Of a stretch of DNA of 64,000 nt, positions 49,641 through 59,193 are shown one piece after another; position 1 is the first letter of the stretch, and each line of letters starts with the position of its first letter. The translations under genes and the position numbers were made by a program. The notes below the pieces were generated by a model. It did no database searches. It worked only from the letters and a program-made list of their open reading frames with translations, and was not told where the DNA came from. This DNA comes from Jannaschia seohaensis (GTDB taxonomy: Bacteria > Pseudomonadota > Alphaproteobacteria > Rhodobacterales > Rhodobacteraceae), in the NCBI RefSeq assembly GCF_900116765.1, contig NZ_UETC01000009.1:62001-126000 (forward strand), read 5' to 3'.

Positions 49641-51142
49641 TCCGGAAAGCCCGTCCCGCGCAGCGCGTCGACCATGAGGGCGTTGTAATCCTCGCCGTGA
49701 TGGGGCCGCGTCCGCAGGAAGGTATCGACCGTCATATCGGGCACCTTCCGCCGCAGGTGATCCGCCATGCGTTTGGCATCGGCCTTGCGGCCGACCGACC
49801 AATAGGCGCCGATCAGCATCAGTTGGTTGGATGCGAATTCGGGATATTCGGTCACCGCCTGTTCCAGGTGGCGGATGGCCGTTTCCGTCTCGCCCATTTG
49901 CAGATGCGCGTTGCCGATCCCGCCATTGATGACGCCGATATGGGGGTGCAGCGGGCTGAGCCGCTTCGCCCGCTCCAGATGGGTGATCGCGGGGCGGCAG
50001 TCGTTGATATAGGTATGGACCCAGCCCAGCAGCATCTGCACCGTGCCGGAATTGGGGTTCAGCCGCTCGGCGCGCTCCAGCGCGGTCAGCCCTTCCCGGT
50101 AGGCGTGCTTGAGATAGGCGATGTAATGGCCCGCATAGGCGAGGGCGAGCGCGTCATCAGTGTCGCTATCCAGCACGCGGCGCGCATGGGGCTCCGCCGC
50201 GCCGGCCTTCTCGAAGCTCCACCATCGCGTGGCGAAAGCGCTGGTGTGGGAATAGGCATAGAGCGCATGGGCCTGAATGAAGTCCGGGTCGAGGGCCAGC
50301 GCCTTGTCCAGCAGCGCCAGCCCCTCGTCCAGAAGCTCCGGCGCGTGCAGCTTCAGCAGGAGCGGCGTGGCGCGCAGGCACAGGTCGTAGGCGGCGAGAT
50401 TCTCGGTCGGCTGGGCCTGGGCACGCGCCACTTCGGCCCATTGCAGCTTGGGCTCCAGCGCGCCCGCGACGGATTGGGCGACCTCGTCTTGCAGATCGAA
50501 GATATCCGCGTCGGTGCCGTCGAAGCGCTCCTGCCAGAGGGTGTGCCCGCTTTCCGCCTCAACCAGCTGGGTGAAGATCCGGATGCGGTTGCCCGCTGTC
50601 TGGATCGAGCCTTCGAGCACATAGCGCACGCCCAGTTCCTGCCCGACCTCGGCAAGGTCCACGCTGCGGCCCTTGTAAGTGAAGGTCGAGGTAGAGGAGA
50701 TGACGAAAAAGCCCGACACCCGGCTCAGCGCCGAGATCACTTCTGTCACGATGCCATCGACGAGATAGTCCTGCTCTGCCGAGCCGGTGAGATTGGTGAA
50801 GGGCAGCACGGCAAGCGACGGGATGCTGGGCAGGCTGGGCTGGTCCGGCTGGGCTTGCGGCGGGGCCGAGGTCGCCGCGCGGATCAGTCGGTAGCCGATG
50901 CCCGGCACCGTCTTGATCCGCTCCTTGCCGAGCGCCTTGCGCAGTGCCGCGATCTGGACCGAGAGGTTGCCTTCCTCGACGATCAGGTCGGACCACACAT
51001 GGCTGAGCAACTCCGCCTTGGAGACGACGCGGTCGGAATGGGCGAAGAGATAGGCGAGCACGTCGAAGGCGCGCGCGCCGAGGGCGATTTCCCGCCCGTC
51101 GAGCTTCGCCAGACGCTGGGGTTCGGATATCTCCAGAGCCAT
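49637..51142 (-). CDS. Winged-helix regulator with TPR-type domain (CadC/AcyC-like)
   Basis: 501-residue protein: an OmpR-type winged helix (residues 10-90; LGARAFDVLAYLFAHSDRVV, VWSDLIVEEGNLSVQIAALR, GYRLIRA), a Pro/Gln linker, a middle alpha/beta domain (SLAVLPFTNLTGSAEQDYLV, DGIVTEVISALSRVSGFFVI) and C-terminal TPR-like helices (AYREGLTALERAERLNPNSG and HLQMGETETAIRHLEQAV). This domain order is common in alphaproteobacteria, with or without a cyclase. No membrane segment was seen, so it is soluble. Ligand and targets unknown. Confidence 0.9.
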   Translation of the reverse strand: MALEISEPQRLAKLDGREIALGARAFDVLAYLFAHSDRVVSKAELLSHVWSDLIVEEGNLSVQIAALRKALGKERIKTVPGIGYRLIRAATSAPPQAQPDQPSLPSIPSLAVLPFTNLTGSAEQDYLVDGIVTEVISALSRVSGFFVISSTSTFTYKGRSVDLAEVGQELGVRYVLEGSIQTAGNRIRIFTQLVEAESGHTLWQERFDGTDADIFDLQDEVAQSVAGALEPKLQWAEVARAQAQPTENLAAYDLCLRATPLLLKLHAPELLDEGLALLDKALALDPDFIQAHALYAYSHTSAFATRWWSFEKAGAAEPHARRVLDSDTDDALALAYAGHYIAYLKHAYREGLTALERAERLNPNSGTVQMLLGWVHTYINDCRPAITHLERAKRLSPLHPHIGVINGGIGNAHLQMGETETAIRHLEQAVTEYPEFASNQLMLIGAYWSVGRKADAKRMADHLRRKVPDMTVDTFLRTRPHHGEDYNALMVDALRGTGFPD

Positions 51143-51669
51143 GGTTCCCCTTCCGATCGCGCAGCCAAGTCTCAGCGATGCACGGCGCTTCGGACGCTGT
51201 CAAATGGGGCGGATGAGGCGCGTCGCGCGAGTCCCCGGCGCGTCGTCGCGCGTCAGCCCGGCAGGGTCTTCTTCCCATGCCCCAGAGGAGACGGGGGATG
51301 TGTCCGATCTGATCGTGAACGCCGATCGCCGCCGCGAAAACCAATCAGAGCAGCAACCCGACTCCGTCCCGGATCCGGATCGCATCGTCCGTGGCCGAAC
51401 GCTATCCCTTGACGGCGCCCGGGACGATGACGGCGGCCATGATGACCTTCGCAAACCGGCAGAGGGTCAAAGAGGGGGGCGACCGATCATTTCTGTTCGA
51501 GATCCTTCTGAGAACCTCGTGACGGCCTCATCGAGCGCCCTCCGCTCCCTTCTTCCCTGCATAAATATCCCGGGGGTCCGGGGGCTGGCCCCCGGCTCTG
51601 CCCTCTCCGCAGGCGGACCGGGGGAGAACATCATCCATCGTCACCCCTTCGTCCACCGCGGCCACGGGC
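51143..51669. other. Long intergenic region with repeat B
   Basis: 527 bases between the regulator start and the pepF stop. Apart from the repeat-B copy at 51545-51596 and G+C-rich hairpin-forming sequence, no gene is convincing: several small frames on both strands have no recognisable content. It includes the regulator's upstream control region, in which no clear promoter stood out. Confidence 0.5.
51545..51596 (-). repeat. Dispersed repeat family B, copy 1
   Basis: On the minus strand a G/C stem CCGGGGGC / GCCCCCGG is followed by ACCCCCGGGATATTTATGC and AGGGAAGAAGGGAG. The copy at 58507-58556 is nearly identical over about 50 bases in opposite orientation. Confidence 0.75.
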
Positions 51670-53493
51670 TCACCCGTCCATCGCCTCAAGCTGGTCGATG
51701 AACCCCTCGATCATGCTCAGCCCCTTGTCCCAGAAGGCCGGATCGGAGGCGTCCAGGCCGAAGGGGGCGAGCAGCTCCTTGTGGTGCTTGGAGCCGCCCG
51801 CGCGGAGCATCTCGAAATACTTTTCCTGGAAGCCCTCGGGCGCGTCCTCGTAGGCGGCATAGAGCGCGTTCACCAGCCCGTCGCCGAAGGCATAGGCGTA
51901 GACGTAGAAGGGCGAGTGGACGAAATGGGGGATATAGGCCCAGAAGTGCTCGTAGCCGGGCATGAACTCGAAGACGGGCCCGAGGCTTTCAGCCTGAACG
52001 GACATCCACAGCGCGTCGATATCCTCCGGCGTCAGCTCCCCCTCGCGGCGGGCGGCGTGGAGCTTGCACTCGAAATCGTAGAACGCGATCTGGCGGACGA
52101 CCGTGTTGATCATGTCCTCGACCTTGCCGGCCAGCATCACCTTGCGCTGGGCGTCGTCCTTCGCGCCGTCCAGCATGGCGCGGAAGGTCAGCATCTCGCC
52201 GAAGACCGACGCGGTCTCGGCCAGGGTCAGCGGCGTGGAGGCCAGCATCTCGCCCTGGGCCGCCGCCAGCACCTGGTGGACGCCGTGGCCCAACTCATGG
52301 GCAAGGGTCATCACGTCGCGCGGTTTGCCGAGGTAGTTCAGCATCACGTAGGGGTGCACCGTCGTGACGGTGGGATGGGCGAAGGCGCCGGGGGCCTTGC
52401 CCGGCTTGACACCTGCATCGATCCAGCCCTTGTCGAAGAACGGCTCCGCGATCTCGGCCATCTTCGGGTCGAACCCGGCATAGGCGTCCATCACCGTCTT
52501 GCGCGCCTCGTCCCAATTGACGATCCGCGTCTCCTCCATCGGCAGCGGCGCGTTGCGGTCCCAGACCTGGAGCGTGTCCAGTCCCAGCCACTTGGCTTTC
52601 AGCTTGTAGTAGCGGTGGCTGAGCCGCGGATAGGCGGCGACCACGGCGTTGCGCAGGGCCTCGACCACCTCCGGCTCGACATGGTTGGCGATGTGGCGGC
52701 TGGCCTGGGGCGACGGCAGGCCGCGCCAGCGATCGTCGATCTCCTTCTCCTTGGCGAGCGTGTTGTGGACGCGGGCGAAGGTGCGGACGTTCTTGCCGAA
52801 GACCTCGGCCAGGGCGCGCGCGCCCGCTTCGCGCTTCGAACGGTCGGAATCGGTCAGCAGGTTCAGCGTCGACTCGATGCCCAGCGCCTCGCCGTCAACG
52901 TCGAAGGTCAGGCCCGCGATGGTCTCGTCGAACAGCTTGTTCCAGGCCGAGGCGCCGACGACCGAGGTGTCGTGGAGGTATTTCTCCAGCTCGTCCGACA
53001 GCTGATACGGCTTCATCGCACGCAGCCGGTCCAGCGCGGGGCGGTAACGGGCGAGGTCCGCATTCGCGGCCATCAGCGCCTCGTAGCGGTCGTCCTCGAT
53101 CCGGTTGAACTCCAGCCCGAAGAAGACGAGCGGCGTGGAGATCGTCGTGATCTTGTCCTGCATGTCGGACAGGAACTTGGCGCGGGAGGCGTTGGTCGTC
53201 TCCTGGTAGTACCGCAGGCCCGCGAAGGACATGATCCGGCCCGCGACCTCGTCGATCTTTTCGTGGCGCTGGATCACGCGGAGCATCTCGGCTGCATCCA
53301 GCGTCGCCAGCTTGCCCTCGTAATCGGCGGCATAGCTGGCCGCCTCCTCCTGCAGCCAGGCCAGGTCGCGCTTGAGTTCGGGCGCGTCCTCGCCGGTATA
53401 GAGGTCGTCGAGGTTCCAGTCGGGCAGGTCGCCGAGCCCTTTGTCGGAGGGCTCTCCGCCCGGGGTGGCGTTGGCGTCGCGGAGAAGGGTCAT
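51670..53493 (-). CDS. pepF: Oligoendopeptidase F (M3 family)
   Basis: Cytoplasmic zinc peptidase that degrades oligopeptides. 607 residues from MTLLRDANATPGGEPSDKGL. The zinc motif HELGH lies at about residues 397-401 (MTLAHELGHGVHQVLA), and the third ligand region is AETASVFGEMLTF. FPCT-like regions YIPHFVHSPFYVYAYAFGDG also fit the pepF/M3B branch. The start at 53493 agrees with the promoter 24 bases upstream; an in-frame earlier start (53667) is unlikely. Confidence 0.95.
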   Translation of the reverse strand: MTLLRDANATPGGEPSDKGLGDLPDWNLDDLYTGEDAPELKRDLAWLQEEAASYAADYEGKLATLDAAEMLRVIQRHEKIDEVAGRIMSFAGLRYYQETTNASRAKFLSDMQDKITTISTPLVFFGLEFNRIEDDRYEALMAANADLARYRPALDRLRAMKPYQLSDELEKYLHDTSVVGASAWNKLFDETIAGLTFDVDGEALGIESTLNLLTDSDRSKREAGARALAEVFGKNVRTFARVHNTLAKEKEIDDRWRGLPSPQASRHIANHVEPEVVEALRNAVVAAYPRLSHRYYKLKAKWLGLDTLQVWDRNAPLPMEETRIVNWDEARKTVMDAYAGFDPKMAEIAEPFFDKGWIDAGVKPGKAPGAFAHPTVTTVHPYVMLNYLGKPRDVMTLAHELGHGVHQVLAAAQGEMLASTPLTLAETASVFGEMLTFRAMLDGAKDDAQRKVMLAGKVEDMINTVVRQIAFYDFECKLHAARREGELTPEDIDALWMSVQAESLGPVFEFMPGYEHFWAYIPHFVHSPFYVYAYAFGDGLVNALYAAYEDAPEGFQEKYFEMLRAGGSKHHKELLAPFGLDASDPAFWDKGLSMIEGFIDQLEAMDG

Positions 53494-53523
53494 GGAGTGG
53501 GCCTCGTGGTGTGTGTCGCGTCC

Positions 53524-53552
53524 TAGGTAGGGGCGACGGGCGCGAGGGGCAA
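53524..53552 (-). promoter_or_regulatory. Promoter of pepF
   Basis: Minus strand TTGCCC (53547-53552), a 17-base spacer and TACCTA (53524-53529). The predicted start would be about 24 bases before the ATG. The rest of 53553-53805 holds no gene. Confidence 0.5.
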
Positions 53553-53805
53553 ACGGGTCGGGGGCCTCGGAGTCCAGGTCTGGCGTCAGCCTGATGCGGG
53601 TCTGATATGGATCATACCGAAATTCCGCACCATTGGGCACCTCAGTCGGCAGTTCAGTGCGCGGCATAGCGGAGGGGAGTGGACCTCGCCCAGCCCAAGG
53701 AGGCCGGGCGTTGGCCCCTGTGCCGGACGTCCCGGTCCATCCGCAGGCTGCATCCGGGAGGGGCGGCGTCAGGCCGGGACGCTTCCGGTGCCGCCGCGCG
53801 CGGAC

Positions 53806-54432
53806 TCAGGTCCGGCGGCGGAAAAGGGCAAGCCCGCCAAGCGCGGCGAGAAGGAGAGGAAGCGCTGCGGGTGTCGGCACCGGAGTCGGCGCGACGATGA
53901 AGGTGACGTCGTCTTCAGGCGCCAGGACGCCGATGCGGTTAAGACTAGACCCACCGTTCGTGTAGGTCCCGTAGTTGAAGGACGTGATATCGAGAGCGAT
54001 GGTCCCGGAACCCGAGAAGGTGACGGTCTGACCTGACGAATAAACCAGCTCCGACCCCACGCGGAGGCCAAGATCGTCCGAACCACTCAAAGTGCCGGCA
54101 TCCGAGTCGAGAAAGAGTTGCGTCAGCGTCCGCGTTTCGGCCCCGATCGTGAGTGTCGGCGTCCCGGTCAGCGTGTAGATCACATCCTGAATGGTGGTGT
54201 CCGAGAGGAACGGGATCGAATCGCTTCGAAAGGGCTGAAACGCGTCGGTCTCGCTCCAACCAAGCGCGCCTGTCGCCCTGACGCTGCCATTGCCCTGAGT
54301 CTGCGTCGATCCCGAGAAGGTCAGTGTCGTGGACCCGCCACCCTCGACCCCGCCGATATTGATGACGACCGCCGATGCCGCAGGACCGGCGAGGGACACG
54401 GCAAGAGCCGCAATTGGAAGGAAGGCGCGCAT
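53806..54432 (-). CDS. VPLPA-CTERM sorting domain protein
   Basis: 208-residue exported protein. It has a signal peptide (MRAFLPIAALAVSLAGPAASA), a Thr/Ser/Gly-rich beta body (GGGSTTLTFSGSTQTQGNGS, GTPTLTIGAETRTLTQLFLD) and a C-terminal tripartite signal: VPTPAALPLLLAALGGLALF followed by an Arg cluster. This is the VPLPA type used with rhodobacterial exosortases. No exosortase gene is in the window. Function unknown; perhaps a surface or extracellular matrix protein. The start is at 54432 since it fits the signal peptide. Confidence 0.85.
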   Translation of the reverse strand: MRAFLPIAALAVSLAGPAASAVVINIGGVEGGGSTTLTFSGSTQTQGNGSVRATGALGWSETDAFQPFRSDSIPFLSDTTIQDVIYTLTGTPTLTIGAETRTLTQLFLDSDAGTLSGSDDLGLRVGSELVYSSGQTVTFSGSGTIALDITSFNYGTYTNGGSSLNRIGVLAPEDDVTFIVAPTPVPTPAALPLLLAALGGLALFRRRT

Positions 54433-54560
54433 TGGAAACTCCGGAACTCGAACTTGGTGGGCAGACAGGCACAAGTGCTCGAAGGTAGCAAGGCTTATGA
54501 AGATCATGGCGGTATCAGGACCGGGCAGTGACGATCACGCGATCCCCAAATGCGCGCGTC

Positions 54561-55280
54561 TCAGCCGCTCGCATCCAACGACACCGCCCCCGCCGCACTC
54601 TCCATCCCGTCTGCCCGGTCGAAGCGCAGGTAGGCGAGGGCGCGGTCGCCCGAGATCGTGTGGATGGTCCCCGCAGGGCGGCCTCCGGAGGTGATCTCGC
54701 CCGGAACCACCGCGCCTGTCACGCGGGCGAGGCCCTTTCGGAGCTCGGTCTTGTGCTTCATGCGGGCGGTGACCTCTTGGCCGACATAGCAGCCCTTCTT
54801 GAAGTCGACGCCGCCGAGGCGCTCGAAGCCCATCTCCAGGATGTAGCTCTCGTTCGGGATGAGCTCGATGCCGGTCTCTGGGACGAGGTGCTCGACCCGG
54901 ACCGCGTCCCAGTCGGTCTCGTCCGAGGCCGCGCCATCGTAGTGGCGCCAGCCCATGCCGGGGCGCGGGTCGCTCATCGCGCCTGTCGGCGCCTCTTCGC
55001 CAGTTCCCCTCGCCACGGGGCGGTCGGTGGGCTCGATGGCCACATCGGCGCGGAGTTTGTACATCGAGAGCCGCTTGACGAGGCCCGGGGCGAGGTCGCT
55101 GGCCACGTCGAGGAAGATCGCGTCATCTTCACGAAACGTCAGGAAATCGGCGAGATACTTCCCCTGCGGACTGAGCAGGGCGGCATAGCCGAGCCCCGTT
55201 TCGGGAACGTCCCGGGTCAGCAGGCCGTGGAGAAACTTCGTCCGGTCGGCGCCGGACACGCGGAGGAGGGTGCGGGTCAT
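54561..55280 (-). CDS. YgfZ/GcvT-like folate-binding protein
   Basis: 239 residues of the YgfZ (IbaF-like) family that supports iron-sulfur enzyme assembly with tetrahydrofolate. The hallmark KGCYVGQEVTARMKH contains the family's Cys. Other regions: RVSGADRTKFLHGLLTRDVP, LLSPQGKYLADFLTF and a C-terminal barrel (GRPAGTIHTISGDRALAYLR). The start at 55280 (MTRTLLRVSG) is preferred. Confidence 0.93.
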   Translation of the reverse strand: MTRTLLRVSGADRTKFLHGLLTRDVPETGLGYAALLSPQGKYLADFLTFREDDAIFLDVASDLAPGLVKRLSMYKLRADVAIEPTDRPVARGTGEEAPTGAMSDPRPGMGWRHYDGAASDETDWDAVRVEHLVPETGIELIPNESYILEMGFERLGGVDFKKGCYVGQEVTARMKHKTELRKGLARVTGAVVPGEITSGGRPAGTIHTISGDRALAYLRFDRADGMESAAGAVSLDASG

Positions 55281-55322
55281 GCCCCCAGACATAAGGATCC
55301 GTGAACGCGGGCCAAGGGCCGA

Positions 55323-55351
55323 TTGACCCCCGCCGGGCGGGGGGCTAGCTC
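55323..55351 (+). promoter_or_regulatory. Promoter of the aminotransferase gene
   Basis: TTGACC (55323-55328), a 17-base spacer and TAGCTC (55346-55351), 28 bases before the ATG at 55380. Confidence 0.5.
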
Positions 55352-55379
55352 CCTTCCATAGCGTGCAGGAGGGACGACG

Positions 55380-56597
55380 ATGCGCGACGAGATTGCGAGC
55401 CGGGTCAGCTTGGCCAAGGGACCCCATGCGCTCTCCATCCCCGGTCCCTCCATGGCGCCGGAGCGGGTGTTGCGGGCCATGCATCGGCCCAGCCCAAATA
55501 TCTATCAGGGTCCGTTGATCGAGATGACGCATTCCCTGTTTCCCGACCTCAAGCGCGTCGCCCGGACCGAGCATCACGCGACGATCTACATCGGCAACGG
55601 CCATGCCGCCTGGGAGGCCTGCCTGGCCAACACCCATTCCCGCGGCGATCTGGTGCTGATCCCCAAGACCGGCTCCTTCGCCGATGGCTGGGCGACGATG
55701 GCCGAGGGGCTGGGGCTGCGGACCGAGATCATGGATTTCGGCAATCGCGGGCCGATCGATCCGGCGGCCGTGGGCGAGCGGCTGCGCGCCGATAAGGGGC
55801 ACGAGATCCGCTCGGTGCTGATGGTGCATGTGGACACCTCGTCCTCGGTACGCTCGGACGCGGCCGCCCTGCGGCGGGAGTTGGATGCGGCTGGGCACCC
55901 TGCGCTGCTCCAGGCGGATTGCATCGCCTCCATGGGCTGCGACCGGTTCGAGATGGACGAATGGGGCGTCGATGTCGCCGTCACCGGCTGCCAGAAGGGG
56001 CTGATGACCCCGCCGGGGCTGGCCTTCGTCTTCTACAACGACAAGGCCGACCGCGCGCGGGAGCGGGCGGATTGCGTGACCGGCTATTGGGATTGGCGTC
56101 CGCGCACCAACCCGGAGGTCTATTTCCGCTATTTCAACGGCACCGCCCCGACCCATCACCTCTACGGCCTGCGCGAGGCGTTGGACATGATCCACGAAGA
56201 GGGGATGGAGGCTGTCTGGGCACGTCACGCGGCCCTCGCCCGCGCCGTCTGGGCTGCGTTGGAGGCGTGGGAGCGGGACGGCCCGCTGGAGATGAACGTC
56301 CGCGACGCGGCTCATCGCAGCCACGCCGTCACCTCCGTCCGCCTGCCCGAGCGCGGGACGGAGCTGCGCACTTGGTGCGAAGAGCAGTTCGGCCTGACCC
56401 TGGGGATCGGGGTCGGGATGGCGCCGATGGGCTCGCCGGAATGGGATGGTTTCTTCCGGATCGGACATATGGGCCATGTCAACGGCCATGTCGTGATGGG
56501 CACATTGGGCGGGATCGAAGCGGGGCTGGACGCGCTAGGCGTGCCCCATGGCCCCGGTGGGCTGTCGGCCGCCGCGAAGGCGCTGGCCCAAGCCTGA
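55380..56597 (+). CDS. Alanine/serine-glyoxylate aminotransferase family protein
   Basis: 405-residue class V PLP aminotransferase. IPGPSMAPERVLRAM, the PLP-contact region ADCIASMGCDRFEMDEWGVD and the lysine in VTGCQKGLMTPPGLAFV (Lys206) are visible, as are NGTAPTHHLYGLREAL and GFFRIGHMGHVN near the C terminus. Such enzymes transfer the amino group from Ser or Ala to glyoxylate (serine cycle or photorespiratory-type metabolism). Amino-donor preference cannot be read from the sequence. Confidence 0.93.
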   Translation: MRDEIASRVSLAKGPHALSIPGPSMAPERVLRAMHRPSPNIYQGPLIEMTHSLFPDLKRVARTEHHATIYIGNGHAAWEACLANTHSRGDLVLIPKTGSFADGWATMAEGLGLRTEIMDFGNRGPIDPAAVGERLRADKGHEIRSVLMVHVDTSSSVRSDAAALRRELDAAGHPALLQADCIASMGCDRFEMDEWGVDVAVTGCQKGLMTPPGLAFVFYNDKADRARERADCVTGYWDWRPRTNPEVYFRYFNGTAPTHHLYGLREALDMIHEEGMEAVWARHAALARAVWAALEAWERDGPLEMNVRDAAHRSHAVTSVRLPERGTELRTWCEEQFGLTLGIGVGMAPMGSPEWDGFFRIGHMGHVNGHVVMGTLGGIEAGLDALGVPHGPGGLSAAAKALAQA

Positions 56598-56903
56598 GCT
56601 CATCGCGCCTGCCGGCGCTCTTCGCCCGTTGGTGGGGCGGGGGAAGGACAGGCGGGCCGTAAGGGGAGCCGGTCCGCCTGCCGACCGGCTAGCGGGATCG
56701 GAGCGGCACTCGCAGAGGGGATGCGGGAGCGCGGATCCTCCGTCGTTGTCGGTCGGGGGCTCGGCTTCAGACGCGCCGGGATCGTTGAAGAGACCCCTTC
56801 GTGCCAACCGTCTCGCCCCGTGTCAGCCTATCCGGGTCTGTTCTGCGGTGGACGGGACCGGACAGGCTCGGCGACCTCCCGCCGCGGCGTCCGGGACCGG
56901 GGC
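56598..56903. other. Intergenic spacer
   Basis: 306 bases of G+C-rich sequence between the convergent aminotransferase and small membrane protein genes. No gene, clear terminator or repeat of the families noted elsewhere was seen. Confidence 0.5.
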
Positions 56904-57155
56904 TCAGGGGCGATCTTCGCGCGCGCGGGCTCGGGCGATGGCCGCGGCGACGCGGGCATCCCAATCCGCTTCGGCGCGGGCGCGGGCGACGGACCAGCGG
57001 GTGATGGCCCAATGCAGGCCGGCGCAGGTGAGGAGCGCGATCAGATAACCCCAGAGCCCCCAGATCAGAACGAGCCCGACGACGAGGATCATGTAGGCCG
57101 TCCACAGGAACGCCTCGGTGTAGTCCTCGACCTTTCCGGGGTGGTCGTCGCGCAT
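56904..57155 (-). CDS. Small membrane protein
   Basis: 83 residues with a polar N terminus (MRDDHPGKVEDYTEAFLWTA), one or two adjoining helices (YMILVVGLVLIWGLWGYLIA, LLTCAGLHWAITRW) and a charged helical tail (ARAEADWDARVAAAIARARA). The start at 57155 has GGAGGG upstream. It resembles small uncharacterised roseobacterial inner-membrane proteins. Function unknown. Confidence 0.7.
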   Translation of the reverse strand: MRDDHPGKVEDYTEAFLWTAYMILVVGLVLIWGLWGYLIALLTCAGLHWAITRWSVARARAEADWDARVAAAIARARAREDRP

Positions 57156-57281
57156 GGGCGCCCTCCGCAGGTTAGCTCGCCCGGAGGGTAGGGCGGTGCG
57201 CGAAGGCAGGCAACGCGCATGAGCCGCGGCTGGGCGGGAATGCGCCCGCCCCGGAGTCACATCCGCGTGTGTGGCGGGCCG

Positions 57282-58391
57282 TCAGGCCGGGGTCGCGGCA
57301 TCGACGAGCGCGAGCGGCAGGGCCGCGGCCAGCGCCTCCATATCCGCCGGGGTGCCGCAACTGATCCGGACGCAGCGGTCCAGTGGAGCGACGCCCGGCA
57401 TCCGCACGAAGATACCCCGCTCGATCAGGCGCTCCAGGACCCGCCGGGCAAAGGCGCCGTCCCGCCCGCAATCGAGCGTCACGAAATTCGTCGCCGATGG
57501 GATCGGCGTGAGCCCGTTGGCCCGGCCAATCGCGGCGATGGCGTCCCGCGACTGCGCCACCTGCGCCAGGACATGGCTGTGCCACGCGGTATCGGCCAAG
57601 GCTGCCCGGGCGCCCGCTTGTGCCACGCGGCCCAGGCCGAAATGGTTGCGAACCCGGTCGAAGGCGCCGATCAGATCGGCATGGCCCAGCGCATAGCCCA
57701 CGCGCAGCCCCGCCAGCCCGTGCGCCTTGGAGAAGGTCCGCATTCGGATCAGCCGCCCGTCGCTCGTGTCGAGGGGGGGCACCGCCTCGGGCGGGGCGAG
57801 ATCGGCATAGGCTTCGTCGAGGCAGAGCAGGCATCCCTCGGGCAGGGCGTCGAGCATTCGCGCGATGGCGTCGACGGGCAGCCAGGTGCCCATCGGGTTG
57901 TCCGGGTTGGCGAGGTAGACGAGCTTGGCCCCCATCTCCCGCGCCTTGGCGGCGAGCGCCTCCGGGTCTTCATGATCGTCGCGATAGGGCACCGTATGGA
58001 TCGTGCCGCCATAGCCGGTCACGTGATAGCCGAAGGTGGGATAAGCGCCCGCCGAGGTGACCACGGCGTCTCCCGGCCCGACCAGCAGGCGCACAAGATA
58101 GCCCAGCAGGCCGTCGATCCCTTCGCCGCAGACCACCTCCTCGGGGCGGACGCCGTGATGGGCAGCCAGATCGTGGCGCAGGTCGAAATATTCGGGGTCG
58201 CCATATTTCCAGACATCGCGGGCAGCGGCCTCCATCGCGGCCACGGCTCGGGGGGACGGGCCGAAGGGGCTCTCGTTCGCGCCCAGCCGCGCGGTGAAGG
58301 GGGCGCCGCGGGCGCGTTCCTGCGCTTCGGGGCCAACGAAGGGGACGGAGGCGGGCAGGCTGGCGGCCAGGTCGGTGAGGCGATGGGTCAT
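57282..58391 (-). CDS. HisC-like PLP aminotransferase
   Basis: 369-residue class I/II aminotransferase. LGANESPFGPSPRAVAAMEA, KYGDPEYFDLRHDLA, GEGIDGLLGYLVRLLVG, LANPDNPMGTWLPVD, DEAYADLAPPEA and the PLP Lys region RTFSKAHGLAGLRVGYALGH are typical of histidinol-phosphate aminotransferase and close relatives. It could serve His synthesis or aromatic amino acids; no other his genes are close, so no symbol is given. The start is at 58391. Confidence 0.9.
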   Translation of the reverse strand: MTHRLTDLAASLPASVPFVGPEAQERARGAPFTARLGANESPFGPSPRAVAAMEAAARDVWKYGDPEYFDLRHDLAAHHGVRPEEVVCGEGIDGLLGYLVRLLVGPGDAVVTSAGAYPTFGYHVTGYGGTIHTVPYRDDHEDPEALAAKAREMGAKLVYLANPDNPMGTWLPVDAIARMLDALPEGCLLCLDEAYADLAPPEAVPPLDTSDGRLIRMRTFSKAHGLAGLRVGYALGHADLIGAFDRVRNHFGLGRVAQAGARAALADTAWHSHVLAQVAQSRDAIAAIGRANGLTPIPSATNFVTLDCGRDGAFARRVLERLIERGIFVRMPGVAPLDRCVRISCGTPADMEALAAALPLALVDAATPA

Positions 58392-58506
58392 GGTTTGACG
58401 GCGTAGCGCGACGGCGCGGGTTGATCCAGAGGCGCGCGCGCGCGAAGAGGGGCCGGAGAGGTCCGCTCGCGACCCCCCGACCGGCGCCCCTGCGTTTTCT
58501 GCGGGA

Positions 58507-58556
58507 CCGGGGGCCAGCCCCCGGACCCCCGGGATATTTGAACAGGGAAGAAGGGA
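58507..58556 (+). repeat. Dispersed repeat family B, copy 2
   Basis: CCGGGGGC-CA-GCCCCCGG, then ACCCCCGGGATATTTGAACA and GGGAAGAAGGGAG, in the divergent spacer between the HisC-like and GST genes. It is nearly identical to the copy at 51545-51596. Confidence 0.75.
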
Positions 58557-58608
58557 GGGATGTCGATCCGAGCCGACGTTCGGACGGACGCGTCGGAGGA
58601 GGCACGCG

Positions 58609-59193
58609 ATGTTGAGATTGCACGGGGAGGTCAAGAGCCGCGCGCTGCGCCCGCTCTGGCTGTTGGAGGAACTCGGCATACCCTTCGAATGGGTTCCGAC
58701 GGCGCCCCGGTCCGAGGGGGCGCGGGCCGTGTCCCCCCTGGGCAAGATCCCGGTTCTGGTGACGGAGGAGGGGCCGGTCTTCGATTCGGTCGCGCAGATG
58801 ACCTTTCTCGCCGACCGGGCGGGGCGGTTCACCCATCCCGCGGGCAGCTATCTGCGCGCCCGCCAGGACGCGCTGACCAACACCATCAACGAGACCTTCG
58901 ACGCGGTGCTCTGGGCCTATGCCAAGCACAGCTTCGTCCTGCCGGAAGAGCACCGGGTGCCCGCCGTGAAGGACTCGCTGCGCTGGCAATTCGGTCGCTA
59001 TGCGGAGGTGATGGCCGATTTGATCGAGGGGCCCTTCCTGATGGGCGCGGAGCCGCTGGTGCCGGATTTCCTGCTCGCCCATTGCTGCGGCTGGGCCGAG
59101 GGGCTGCGGTTCGACCTGCCTGAGGGATTGCGGACGCATATGACGGCAATGCGCGCGCGCCCGGCCTTCCAAAGGGCCATCGCCCATGGCTGA
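58609..59193 (+). CDS. Glutathione S-transferase family protein
   Basis: 194 residues: an N-terminal thioredoxin-like domain (MLRLHGEVKSRALRPLWLLE, EWVPTAPRSEGARAVSPLGK, IPVLVTEEG with the cis-Pro) and a C-terminal all-helical domain. The usual SRA/RALRPLWLLEE start suggests Ser/Cys-lacking chemistry of the beta/nu group. Its end overlaps the OtnC-like start by 8 bases, so it is coupled to the tetronate genes. Confidence 0.88.
   Translation: MLRLHGEVKSRALRPLWLLEELGIPFEWVPTAPRSEGARAVSPLGKIPVLVTEEGPVFDSVAQMTFLADRAGRFTHPAGSYLRARQDALTNTINETFDAVLWAYAKHSFVLPEEHRVPAVKDSLRWQFGRYAEVMADLIEGPFLMGAEPLVPDFLLAHCCGWAEGLRFDLPEGLRTHMTAMRARPAFQRAIAHG

Noticed and set aside
49697-51412. 571-codon plus-strand frame across the TPR regulator
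   Set aside because: Antisense shadow; the minus-strand regulator has clear domains.
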